A program made the translations under genes and the position numbers. The notes beneath the pieces were generated by a model that searched no databases, was not told the origin of the DNA, and saw nothing but the letters and a program-made list of their open reading frames with translations. A DNA stretch of 64,000 nt from Trichosphaerium sp. ATCC 40318. Its lineage: Eukaryota; Discosea; Flabellinia; Trichosidae. The DNA lies in assembly GCA_038496445.1 (NCBI GenBank), contig JALMLS010000379.1, positions 1-64,000 of the forward strand, read 5' to 3'. Positions 1 to 15,791 of the stretch are shown here, one piece after another. Every line of letters begins with the position of its first letter. Position 1 is the stretch's first letter.

Positions 1-4643
<4,643 letters not shown>

Positions 4644-5446
4644 AATACACAATTTAGGTTTACTAACACAATGCAATAAACATTTATGTAACTGTTTTAA
4701 CGCTTTTTTTTTTTCGTTTTTGGCTTTTCTTGTTGACCATCATTGAACAAGGGTTACTGACTTTCAAATAAAACAAGCCAAAAACAAAAATACAGAAAGC
4801 GAAAGAAGTAACTTCTAGTTTATTGCAAAAGGTTAACACTTATTCAGTAAACCAAACAAAATCTCCAAATCGGTACTATGGCTATTTGTGTCCTAGTTGG
4901 CTTTAGTTCATTATCTTCCAAGTGCCCAAAAGTTTCATTCTTGATTGAACAAGGCGCTTTACTCACACCCGTTAGATTGTAAGTTACTGTTGAGTTGAAA
5001 ATAAATAGATTTTGAATGAACCTTGTATTTCATAACCGCTGGAATAGAAGCTGCTTTGCAAACATAGATTCTAATATTTAAACGCTAGTGCTTCTCACTT
5101 TCCACACTAATCACATCATTGGTTTTAAGTACTATTCAAGAAATCGATAGCTTCAGAGGCTACATGTGAGATTCTCATTAGATTTTGTCCACAAGAGTGG
5201 AAGGAGTGAAAAAAAGTTAAGGGGTCTGTTTCGAAAATTGCCAAAAAAAAAATCAATCATGTGATTGAAACTATTCTCAATTACATTCGGAAAAAGTCGC
5301 TCAAGCAATAGATAGGTAGTTTTTTGTTGCATAGAACGTATTTTAAGCGATCAAGACATCCAACTGGCGCATTATTAAAGATATTGCACGACACAAAAAG
5401 TTAAAAAATCTTGAAAGTGTTTCACTCTCTTCTACGTAAGGAAACA

Positions 5447-6992
5447 ATGCGTAGAGCACCAACAGCATCCAGAGAATGTTTTTCGTCGATATTCACAGTG
5501 ATGGGAAGTTTATTGACTCGATGTACATCACGTCAAAGCTTGTCAAAAGGCACTTTACATCCTCCACTAAGGAAGAAAACCAATATGAGCTACAAGAAAC
5601 CCTCTTCTGATTCTAGTACGTCACAATACCACGTGACCTTCAACAGTTCTATTTCGCTTACAACATTTAGACAATAACACAAAGTCTATCCCATACGGAC
5701 GGGCAGGGCCCAGTGGATCGCCACACATAGCTTGTGCGTACTTTTTGAATTCGTTTTTTACCAGTTTCATCAACAGCTTCGTTAACGGTTTTAGTTAACG
5801 AGCCACCAGAGCCACGAAGAACGGCTAACTGCTCTCCTGAACCAAAGTACGTAGAGTAAATCAACTACTTTTTATTTTATTTTACACCGTCACTTGTTTT
5901 TGACGTCATAAAAAAAATAAAAATCTCCTTTGCTTACAATTTGCTATAGAGCGTCACCGACAATAGATAATGTGGACCTCTCCAACCACATATTTAAGAG
6001 TACGTTTTTTATGTTTTGTGTTCACGTTGCTAATACCAACTTAGTAAACTGCGAGCAGCAAACAGAAGAACCTGAACAGCTGCTTGATTTTGAGTACGTT
6101 TTCAGACTTTTTTTTTCACCTAAACTGCGCTCTAACGACTTTCTCAGTCTACCAGAGCGTAAAATGGTTTTAGATAGGAACGGTAATCGCTCTGCCGGCG
6201 ATTGGAAACACATAGGGCAGTTAAATGCATCGGTTTTTAATAAAGCCACACGGTTGCTCTGCCACTTGATTCGTCATGTGGTAGAGCAAAGCGCTATCAA
6301 GGTATCTTGGAGAGGCGCATACAGCGAAATACGAGACCTTCCAGGCTGGAGGGCGTTTTTCGAAAACAATTGGACGGAGTTCTATACCTTGCTCGGCTTG
6401 AACACGGTCGAAAGAGAAGAGCTTGATTACTGCCTTTACCGACTAGTGGAGAACAGGCATATGGTTGCACACGACGGTCAAAAACCGTTAAAAAAAGTGT
6501 CTGGTTTTAAGTTTGCAACGAGTATGACTGATTCATTCTATTTTGTAAGGAGAAGTTTCAAAATAATAACTGGTAAAGTGCCAGCAGAAGCAGAAACATC
6601 TCGACTCTTCATCGGTTCGTACATTCAACAAACAGTTGTTTTTGTTCCTTTTTTTTTCTTGTTTTTCAACGCTAACTCTATATGTAGACTGTATGAGAGA
6701 TATGCTCGAAGAATTCAACTTCTTGATGGAGAATAGAGAGGGTTTTTACACAGAAACCGAGGTGCAACAAATTGTTTGTGAACACCAAATAGAAAATGAA
6801 GCACTTCGAGCAGAAAACAGAAAACTGCAACTAGAAAATAAGCTCTTGAGGAGGTTGGTGGACATCCCAGAAAAGAAAGAAAACAAAAGAAAGAGGGAGA
6901 AGGACGAAGAAGATGAAGAAGACAGTAATGAAGACAAGGACTTAATTGAACATCATCCAAAAAAAAAACAGCGAAAGTCACCATTAAACTGA
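5447..6992 (+). CDS. Unrecognised protein with HEPN-like R-x4-H motif, C-terminal coiled coil and acidic/basic tail
   Basis: I do not recognise a family. Five phase-consistent introns (donors GTACGTC, GTGCGTAC, GTACGTAG, GTACGTTT, GTTCGTAC) join exons from an ATG at 5447 to a TGA at 6990. The middle part (about 6170-6610) is a compact alpha-helical-looking region containing YCLYRLVENRHMVAHDG. Its R-H-M-V-A-H is reminiscent of the RX4-6H motif of HEPN RNases, but that is only a resemblance. The end is a predicted coiled coil (NEALRAENRKLQLENKLLRR), then a Lys/Glu/Asp-rich stretch and a basic KKKQRK that could be a nuclear localisation signal. The first exon is rich in Arg, Ser and Thr and its start is the least certain part. 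The strand opposite 5670-5909 is also open but gives a poorer gene. Confidence 0.6.
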
Positions 6993-7801
6993 CTTTAATT
7001 AACTCTTCTCTAAAACCTTTTTCAATATAAAACTTGTACAGTAATTGACTTAAATAGAATAAATATAATTAGATTAGTTAGATTTCGTAAGTCTACTATT
7101 GACAGCTTTTTTTGAGTAACGAAACACTATTTTGGTCTTTTCGTGTTTTTAGCTTCTATTTGTTAGGTGTTAAGTCTTATCCTCACCCTAAGTTCAACCA
7201 AACATCTTACCTTTCTCACCAAGCGATGGAGACTGTGGGTGCAGGTATCTAAAGTTCACTACTACCAAACGATATAATCCTTTTCTGACAAGCGTAGCAC
7301 GTGCAATTAGCCAAAGTCGTATGCTTTCTTTGGTTTGTTACATTAAAGGTTGTATTGCCTCCAAGAGTTTACATTATATAACGGTGCGGAGATGTGAAAT
7401 CATAAAGACGTATCGCACATGACCGTAGAAAACAGGAATCTAAACACTCAAACTTATTTTGACGAACTGCTTGGCGCTACTGAAAACATAGTTTGAACAC
7501 CCACATGCTCACAAATAATTTAGTGTCTTGTTTCAGTCAGCAATAACGTTCCAACAATAACAAGCTAATTTTTACTTTAGAATGCTCTTAAAGTAGCACG
7601 GTACTGTCAAAGGACTCCATCAATTTAAACTGTGAAAGAGATCCGTTATAACAGAGGGATAACGTATGATTTAAAAATACAACCAAATCTGTTAGCACAT
7701 TCTGCTTTTCTAATGTCATCATCGTTAAGGCACTACCGGGAAGGTATTATTATTGTACTTTGCTTTTTACAGATTTTCGAGCATAACATGCAACATAACT
7801 T
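6993..7801. other. Intergenic, no gene recognised
   Basis: This lies between the convergent ends of the coiled-coil gene and the G-alpha gene. AT-rich, with no long open frame that continues across plausible splice sites and no RNA gene seen. Confidence 0.5.
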
Positions 7802-9452
7802 TTATATAGTGGCTATTCTGTCGTTTAAGAACTTATCCTTTACAACATCTATAACTTGACTCATTTTTGTGGTATCCAAAGCGCTAAATTAAACACGTCA
7901 ATAATCATAATCAGTACCATTATCTCATGTACCAAGTTGCGTGACAATGTATTAAGTGCCTATCACGCCTCTTTACACAGCCTAGAACCTTCACTTCAAT
8001 CAACTGCAAGGCTATAAAATGTTGTAAGCAAATCTTTTGAGATGGTTTGGTTTTTTTCGCTTACCTTCTAAAGTTGATGGTTCTTTGGGTACAGTGGGGT
8101 ATTGCTTCATAAATTTTGAAGCCCCTCGAGTTGTTTTAAGCCTTTTACTCAGTATATCAACCTTGTTTAAGAATACAACCATTGGTTTGTTCTACAAAGA
8201 GAAACCTTGTCAGAAAGCAAAAAAAACGTTTCCTGTCTCATACGTACATGAAAGACAGGCATGTTGGCGTGTTCTTTCCATAGATTTAATGCAGTATTTA
8301 ATTTTGTACTAGTTTTATCTTCTGGATCTTTAACATCATACTCATCAACAGCAATAATAAAAATGACAGCCATGACATGGTTAAAAAAGTGAAGCCTGTT
8401 TTTGTATACATTAAAAAAAAGTCAAACCAGCTTCGCAAGCGTACCATTTCCTTCTTTCTGTACGTTGTCCACCGACGTCTACGATATGCCACATGTGTTT
8501 GCCCACAGAGCATCTAGTCTCAACCACGCCAGTAGTGCTTTGTCGAGCTTGTAAAATATCTGCGTGGCTAGGCTGGTATCTAAAAAATAAAACTTAGATA
8601 TTTTGAAAAACTTTCTTGTATCTTGCTACATACGTTTCTCTAGTAATACTAATTGCTTTGTTCATCAAATGAGATACATTATGCATAAAAGTAAATTGAT
8701 TCTGTTCCCAATAAGTAAGCACTAAAGTGAGGATTAATCAACTGCGTAAAAACGACTCAAATTGCTGTGATAGTAACCTTTTTCGTTCTTCCAAAGCTTG
8801 GATATATCCTTCCCAAGTTCGGGGGATATTTCAGAGTTATATGGATTTAATTTCATCATAGAATCGAGTAATTTAAGCAACTCCTCGTCGTCTCCCTGGT
8901 AAAAAAAAATCGATCAGAAAAAAACGTTACATGGCACGTGACAACAAAAAAAAGTTTCAAATTTAGTTCACAAAAAATACCTCGTATTGGTCCAAAAATC
9001 TGGCGGATAAATATTTAGCACTCTCTATGAGGTTCTTTTGTATTACAGTCCTATATAAAACGATTCAGTTTTTATTTAGAAGGAGAAAGGTCCGACCTAA
9101 AGTTAGCCATTTCGGCATCTGAAAATGAACCATAAAGAGTCTGTATTTGCTTACGAATAGTCTGAAGGTATATATTAGTGGTAAACAAGGCGTAATCGGA
9201 AGTACCGATTTACCAGAACCAGAGATGCCCAACAGGAGTAAATCCAAGTTCCACTTACGCTCCTAGAGCCATTGTAATTACGGTAGTGTATCGTTTAAAA
9301 TAAAACAATAAAACAACCCACAAAAACGACAAATTGGGCACGGTTGATGAAGAAATACATATGGCACGTGATATTACCTCTTTCGCACGTTTTATCATAT
9401 CATCAGCGTATGCACGAGGCCTTGCATTAGCTATACAAGCTACTTGACCCAT
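7802..9452 (-). CDS. Heterotrimeric G-protein alpha subunit, divergent
   Basis: GTP-binding signal transducer at the plasma membrane. It starts MGQVACIANARPRAY, with Gly2 and Cys6 suited to myristoylation and palmitoylation. Motifs in order: P-loop LLLLGISGSGKSTIRKQI, switch I DILQARQSTTGVVE, switch II IVDVGGQRTERRKWYACE, NKVD (G4) and HATCALDTTKMSQVID (G5). The C-terminus is KDKFLNDRIATI. At least seven short introns are needed; the P-loop is split after GKS by a GTACTT intron. The P-loop lacks the family's usual Glu (GxGESGKS) and G5 reads TCALDT rather than TCATDT. The helical domain follows the P-loop as expected. The protein is of normal G-alpha layout; receptor coupling cannot be judged from sequence. 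Confidence 0.93.
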
Positions 9453-9821
9453 TGAACGATACAAACAGACTAAATAACGTAACTCGTGCGTCGGACTAAA
9501 AGTACATTAATTTTTTTCCGAAAAACAAACTCCGAACGTTTTGGGGTTAAGGATGGAACAAAATATCACAAACAGCAAATTTTATAACGGACTAGATAAA
9601 GTTCAAAAAGGGCAAAAATAAAACTGCCAGAAAGGAATGAGCAGTTTTAGAATGTTTTGTTCAAATTGTCTCCACGTGTTCCTGTTTAAAACCTGCGAGC
9701 ATACGTACACCGCTTATGCCAGAGAAACATACCACTTTAAGAAGGTGTAGTTATCGAGTTTTTATATTTTCTAGAGATCCGTCCTCGCCCCAAAAATAAA
9801 GCTTTACGCACAGGTATGTTC

Positions 9822-11281
9822 TCAAGGCTTGTAACGCCAAAAGAGGAAGAAATGACCAATCTCTTGGATTTCTATAGAAATAAACCACTGCTTGATACCA
9901 AAAGTGCTCTGTAATAAACGATTACAAATGTACTGTTGAAAAAATGTGGTGCCTTTGCGATGACTTCTTTGCAGAGCTTGATAGTAAGGCTTTTTTCCAT
10001 TTGTATTGTGGATATGCCAAAGAAAGAGAATAGGCAAGGTTATTTAATACAACACCTCCACCAAACTCATGACGCATTTGGTTCTGAGCAAGTCTGTACC
10101 AATCATCTGGGTTCTTAACATTTAATTTTGTAGCAACACTATTTATAAAAGCCTTGACATTAATATCACTCTTCCATGCATTCCTACTGACGCGTCCTTT
10201 GAACCAAAATCAATGAGTGGTTTTAATAAAGACGATAGTATGTACTGAATCCATTAAATCGCCAAAAGGTCCATTCTACGTTTGTATACACTGAGGATAA
10301 TAAGGCAGCAAGAGAATAATCGCAATGACTTTTTTGTTGTTAATTCGGATGTTTCGGTTCAAGACTCACCTCAGAACAACACGACCGCCTTCTATTGTTT
10401 CTATTTGTTCCCTACTAACGCTGTACCAGTCTTCTAGCGTTGTGAGACCCATGTGTTCTTCTACCTAAAGGAGAATATTAATATTCTTTTCGTAATCAGA
10501 TAACAAGCATACATTGTGAACAAACTTTGTCTTATTCTTTTGTAATGACCAGCGACTTGGTAATGGTTGTCTGGTTTGCTTTGATGAAACTGAAATGTAT
10601 CTATTAGTCAATGTTATTTGTTTCAAAAGAGCTTACTGAATCGGGATGGCGACCAATTATAATCAGGATAAAAATCGTTTAAAAACTTTTGAACAGAACC
10701 ATACTGCCTACATAAAAATTAGCTCAAGTCTCGTACCTATGAATTTACCCAACCAACCCAGATCCTCCAACACTTCGCATTTGAGTGTTTGTTATACGAT
10801 ACCAATCTTTCATATCACGAATTCTTAGTGACTGTTTAACCTAAAAAAAATGGGTGAATCTTCTAAAAAGAACTGTTGTGACATACCGACTCAACAAAGG
10901 CTTCTTGGTTATCTCTTGACTGCCAAAACCTTTGAGGAACTTTCTTAAAATACCATGGTATCCAATTATACTGAGGGTATACTTCAGATAGCATAGCGTG
11001 TAAACTACCATCGTAGAATCTAGAAAAAAAATACATAAGACCAAGTTGCAACGAATCATTAGAAGTCGTACGCAAGCACTTGCTTGCCACCCACAGCAAT
11101 CACCTCTAAGCCATTTACACCATACCAATCTTCTAAACGTTGAATACCAAGGGCTGTCTCAATCTAGAAAAGCTACTATTAAACAACCGAAAAACACAAA
11201 AAGAAAAGTACAAATATGGAAAAGCACGTGCTTGTTTGATTGTGGCCAAACGCTGCAAAGGAAGTCTCTCACGCGATCGTC
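9822..11281 (-). CDS. Tandem DWY-repeat protein of unknown function
   Basis: At least four tandem modules of about 65-75 residues follow a pattern: hydrophobic-x-DWY-x-V/I...GG..L...YGSL...L...YP.YNW.P..F. Examples are RLEDWYGVNGLEVIAVGG, MKDWYRITNTQMRSVGG, TLEDWYSVSREQIETIEGG and NPDDWYRLAQNQMRHEFGG. A decayed fifth (GIKQWFISIEIQEIG) ends the protein. Each module is itself cut by an intron between its GG and YGSL halves. I have a general memory of such modules in other protists but cannot name a family or function. The start is unresolved: the first visible exon (about 11281) reads AAVRRSRERLPLQRLATIKQ and joins the first module through a GC-AG intron (GCACGTGC). Near 9950-10010 two frames compete, so a missed intron or a frameshift is possible. 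Confidence 0.65.
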
Positions 11282-11767
11282 TAACGGCAGCTAAATACAC
11301 ATTATTTCATGCCTAAGTTGGATAGCACGCACAAAAGTGATTTGAAAGGCGTTGTTTACGAAAACTTGTCTCGTTACTGTCACTACTGTTTTAGCATGAG
11401 GAACGATAACCATTAGATGTCTTACGTGTGATAGGCTCGCTTGGCAGCTCGTTGTACGAGTTTATAGCGAACAGAGCATTGTGTATAAGTATTAGGCTTA
11501 GAGCGAACGCATATAGCGCCTAGATGATTATTAAGGTGTATACGCATAGTAAAGCAATAAACGGAATTATTTGCTCAAAATCGGTGATAACTGATTCTTC
11601 CAGCAAGAAACACGCACACGTATGTCTGTTACAGCGCACAATCATCTCTCAGTTAACGTTACTTCAATAAAGAACAAACAAGACTTTTCAAAAACTTTTG
11701 TTTTACTGTTGGGTGATAAAAATAACAGTATTCAAAGTAGTCTCCTGTTGGAGCTGGCAGCATGACT
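11282..11767. other. Intergenic, no gene recognised
   Basis: This stretch probably holds the 5' end of the DWY-repeat gene and the 3' flank of the homoaconitase gene. I see no exon I can defend. Confidence 0.4.
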
Positions 11768-14699
11768 TTACGCCTTTGATTGCTTTAACTCATTCTGTAC
11801 CCAGTTTTCAAGGCCTCCTGTAATTACTAACGCCTGTACAGCTTGTCCCAAAGGTGCAAAAGGAAATTTGTTATCGCCAATCTCAATGACAGAGTTTTCA
11901 AAATCGACAACAGATTTTTCTGCCAATCTTCGTGTCAAAACGTTTTCGGAATCTCCATAAGTCTTACGCATATGCTCAATTACCTCAGGTGATTCTATGC
12001 AAATAAAGCCATTATTCCAAGCGTTTCTGCGGTAGGTTTCACTGAAGGAACCGGCAATTACAAGAGGTATGCCTACATTAGATAAATAAAAGTTTAAGGT
12101 TTTTTGGTCGTACCTTTATGTTTAAGTGCGGTTACAGCCTGCTCTCTTGAACTTCCTGTACCAAAGTTGAAGCCCGAAACAACAAGATCTCCTGATTTTA
12201 CTATAGACGCGAAGTCTTTATCATAGTTTTCCATAACTACTTTGGCTTGCTCCTCTACATGTAAATTAAAATAAATCAATTAGGTATAAGTCGCTTCATG
12301 CCTGCTGTAATTTGTTCGTTGTACGTGTACTTTCCAGGGTATATTCCGTCAGTGTTGAGGTTATCCTGATCACATATTACTAGAGGTGCTTCAAGCCGTT
12401 TTGGGAAGCTACAAACAAAGTTAAAAACCATCTAAAACAGCTAAGTATTGTTTACCCTTCAAGTATATTGACAGCTGCGCTTGATTGTGACTTTATCTAT
12501 TAAAGATCAATTAGTACTCTAAAGCAAAGATGCTTGAGTCTTGCCTCGTTTTTCTCAATTGAGTAATCTAATGGAATACTATCATGATCTTGAGCTCCAC
12601 TGATGTATCCTTTGATTGCTGAAGCTGCCACGACCTCTGGAGATGCCAAGTATGCTTGAGCATTTCTACAATGTTACAATAAGTAAAGTAAAACTATACA
12701 TAACGAATGAATTACCTGGAACCCATACGACCTTTAAAATTTCTGTTTGTAGCTGAGATACCAACTTCGCCATCTCTTAGCAAAAAGTTATGCCAGAGCT
12801 CTATGGCTTCTAGAAATTTACGCACTCAAGAAGGCCCTTTCCCAGTCCAATGCAAGGACCACATCCAGGAGGAAGTGGATTGGCACCTGAAGCCAGTAAG
12901 GCTTGCCAATCGCCAGCCAATTGTGAGTCTCTTTCGACTATTTCAACAATTAATTAACTCAAAAAAGATCAGAGTTTACCTTCGCTAGATGCTGCTGCAA
13001 TGTATAGTTCGACATGCTCAGCAACCTTGTTACCTAATTGTATGTTACTAATGCGATTAATACCTTTGGTCAAATGGTACCCTTCAATATTTCTGCAGCA
13101 CGTGCTAAATCCTCTTTTCGTGAATTAACACAACTAGATATAAACTTAGCAACCATATCGTTGTGCGTATGTTAATACCTGACAATGTACGCCTTGTTTA
13201 TCTTGATCTTTTTTTCTTGTACTTCGGATACAGATGTCATAACTTTCACGTGATTTGGTCCTGACACATGTGGCCTTACAGTAGCCTACCAAGACGTTAA
13301 AAAATTGTTTCACTGATTTCAAACAAACGCTGTACCAAGTTAAGTTTTAATGTCTTGTTGTATGGAGCGCCCTCATCTGGAGTTAATTTATCCTTAAGCT
13401 CGCTCAATTCTTTTATAGTTTCGTTGTTATATCTTGGGTGACCATCACGTAAAACACGCTACAAGATAATTAAAAAAAGTTGCAGATTATGAAAATAACT
13501 TCACCTTTCTGTTTTCAACCCAAGCCAAGGTAGCATCATCAACAGGAAACAATCCAGCCATGGCCCCCTACTTGTAAATGAGCGCTATGTTATATAACGG
13601 CGCACCGCACCCACTCAGTCGTCATGTTAGCAATAGTTAGTCTATCGTCAATTGAAAGGCATTTGACACCTTCGCCAACAAATTCAACAGCATGGTTAAG
13701 TACTTCATCCTGAAGGATTTGTAAGACATGAGGCATAGTATTACTATTACACATACCTTATTGAATAAGCCGCACAAAGTGATAATAACATCTTTCCCTG
13801 ACACACCAGGAGCGAGCTTGTTTGTTAATTCGACTACATAAAACATTAATAATGTAATGTTAACAATAATAACTCGCCTCTAGCGACAGGTGGTACTGCC
13901 CACCACGTCTGCTCAGTGGCCCAAATACCTGCAGCATCGGTACGCACTACAGGAGTACCAAGACATCCCAAACTAATCATTATAAATCATAAGCCGTAAA
14001 TGAAGTTTGGACCTACCCTCCATACATATTGGAATGAGAATCAGAACCTACAACAAGACTTCCTGTAGCATTCAAATTAGCATTGCATGTCATTAGAATA
14101 CGTACCAGGGAAGGCATAACCTTCTTCGCACATTACTTGGTGACCAATACCTCTACCAGCAGGGTAAAAGTCTATGCCGTGCTAGTGGAGCACAAGTCAC
14201 ATTCAGAAGTTAAATAACAAAACCGTACTTGTTTCGAGAACTTTTCAATAGATGCGTATTTCGCTATGTTTTGATCGGATTTGTTTTGTACGTCGTGGTC
14301 AAGGGCAAATACAGGTTGTTTGGAGTTTGAAACTGTAATAGGGAACGAAAGCTCTCTACCAATAGCCAAAAACTTTTTCATTACCGCTGCCGTATCTGTG
14401 ACGTTTATAATAAGCGCCTGCACTTCGAAAATATTATTTGACACGTACTGTCGTGCGTCATTACATGTTTTGGCTTTATTTGGACATAAGAGCCAGGTGT
14501 GATGTCTCCAGAACCTACCGAGTATCGTTCTACAATCTTTTCTACCTACAACTTTATAAGCACCTAGAAAACACTTAATTCGTGTGCCAACCATTGTTTT
14601 AGGGCGTTGATTCTGCGTAGACAGTGTTCTTTCACAATTATACTTGTGAGCTGTGCCTATCCTTATCCTCAAAGCGCGGTTCGCGCGTATTGCAAGCAT
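11768..14699 (-). CDS. LYS4: Homoaconitase, mitochondrial
   Basis: 4Fe-4S hydro-lyase converting homocitrate to homoisocitrate in the alpha-aminoadipate lysine pathway. It starts [18 protein letters not shown], an Arg-rich presequence-like N-terminus, then [67 protein letters not shown] (first cluster Cys) and [11 protein letters not shown] (other two Cys). The swivel domain has [17 protein letters not shown], and the end is QNELKQSKA. The first cluster motif is SCVN where SCTN is usual. Intron 1 is GC-AG (GCACACG): this is the only join that restores MVEKIVERY. The sequence resembles fungal LYS4 rather than aconitase: short VMTHD segment, H-D-V-Q-N-K-S. It is head-to-head with the RB gene, about 1.1 kb apart. 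Confidence 0.92.
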
Positions 14700-15341
14700 C
14701 CTGGTCGCTGTATAGGCTGGTAAACAATATGTAGGGACCTGAGGTCTAAAGCAGTCAAAATACTACTTACGTTTTGGGAACAACATGCTGTAGCAACTAT
14801 GGCACGATAAAATGCGTAAATTAGAAGTGTCAAAAAGTATGTGAACGCTTTGTACATTGGATGCCTAAAACCTTTTTGTCTGTAAGGTACGTCGTAGATA
14901 TTGGTTAAAAGAACCGTTTATTAAGTAGCGCTGACATAGTTATAACGCGTCAAGGTACATCACATTGTCTTGTTTTGTATTGTCATTCATTCCAGTCAAA
15001 TTACAATTACTGCTAACATCACAAGTCACAACATGTGAGGATTTTATGCATTCTCCTTTTGCGCAGGGAACGTCTATAGCGTTGCAAAGATCTTAAAGGC
15101 ATTGAACAAGAGCTTTTGATACATTCACAAAGAAGAATTGTACTCATGATTCCTTTTTTTCTGGTATTTTATGACGGCTTGTAACGCTTTGCCAATTAGG
15201 GGCACAAGGTTTTCGCTCTTGTGCTGATACAACATTGCATTTAAACGGCCAAAATTAAATCGTGTGGTGATTTCTACACCATTTCCAATAGGCCAAGGTT
15301 GCGCAGCGCGAGCGATTTTAGGGGACAACCTTAAAATGGGC

Positions 15342-15472
15342 AAAACGGAGTAACTGAGGACTCCACGCAAAAAATATCGTGGCGCTTGAGTTGCGTTGCA
15401 ACTATGACTTGGAGCACCCAGTCATAGTTGGTGACGCAACGGTTACTCCTTCTGCTATAATTGCTCCGTTTT
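15342..15472. repeat. Nested inverted repeats forming a long hairpin
   Basis: Three nested complementary pairs: AAAACGGAG (15342-15350) with CTCCGTTTT (15464-15472); GGAGTAAC (15347-15354) with GTTACTCC (15442-15449); and GTTGCGT plus CAACTATGACT (15390-15409) with AGTCATAGTTG plus ACGCAAC (15420-15440), around a 10 nt loop. The inner stem is 18 bp interrupted by a TG/GTG bulge. It lies between LYS4 and the RB gene. It may be a structured RNA or the remnant of a palindromic element. Confidence 0.75.
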
Positions 15473-15690
15473 TGTGGTCTTAAAAGTCTGCTTTTTGGTA
15501 CAACCTTCCATTATCATCAACTTTGCTAGTAGCTACCTAATACGTGCGAATGGCGCCTAATTTTGAGTCTGAAAGGTCAGCGGAACGTAGTTACGATAAG
15601 CTCGCTGCTTTTGACAAAAGACCTTGTATGTACTGTAAAGTAATTTTACGCTGCGTTGTTTACAAGAGATGTGAAGTTTTTTTTGTGAGT

Positions 15691-15726
15691 TTTTTTGGCG
15701 CACTTTTTTGTTTTTTCGCGCCAAAC
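15691..15726 (+). promoter_or_regulatory. Two E2F-like sites upstream of the RB gene
   Basis: TTTTTTGGCGC at 15691-15701 and TTTTTTCGCGCCAAA at about 15711-15725 match the E2F/DP consensus TTTSSCGC; the second is the double-sided form TTTCGCGCCAAA. They lie about 65-100 bp before the ATG of the RB homologue. Function is inferred from the match and position. Confidence 0.6.
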
Positions 15727-15791
15727 CGCAACACTCATTTTCAAACGGCCACAATAAAATTCTCCACAACGTGTTACCTGTTGGGCATAAA

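Noticed and set aside
5667-5909. Minus-strand open frame (SLTKTVNEAVDETGKKRIQK) with an ATG exon at 5909
   Set aside because: The plus strand here gives a chain of five phase-consistent introns into the long coiled-coil gene. The minus-strand model soon runs out of compatible exons.
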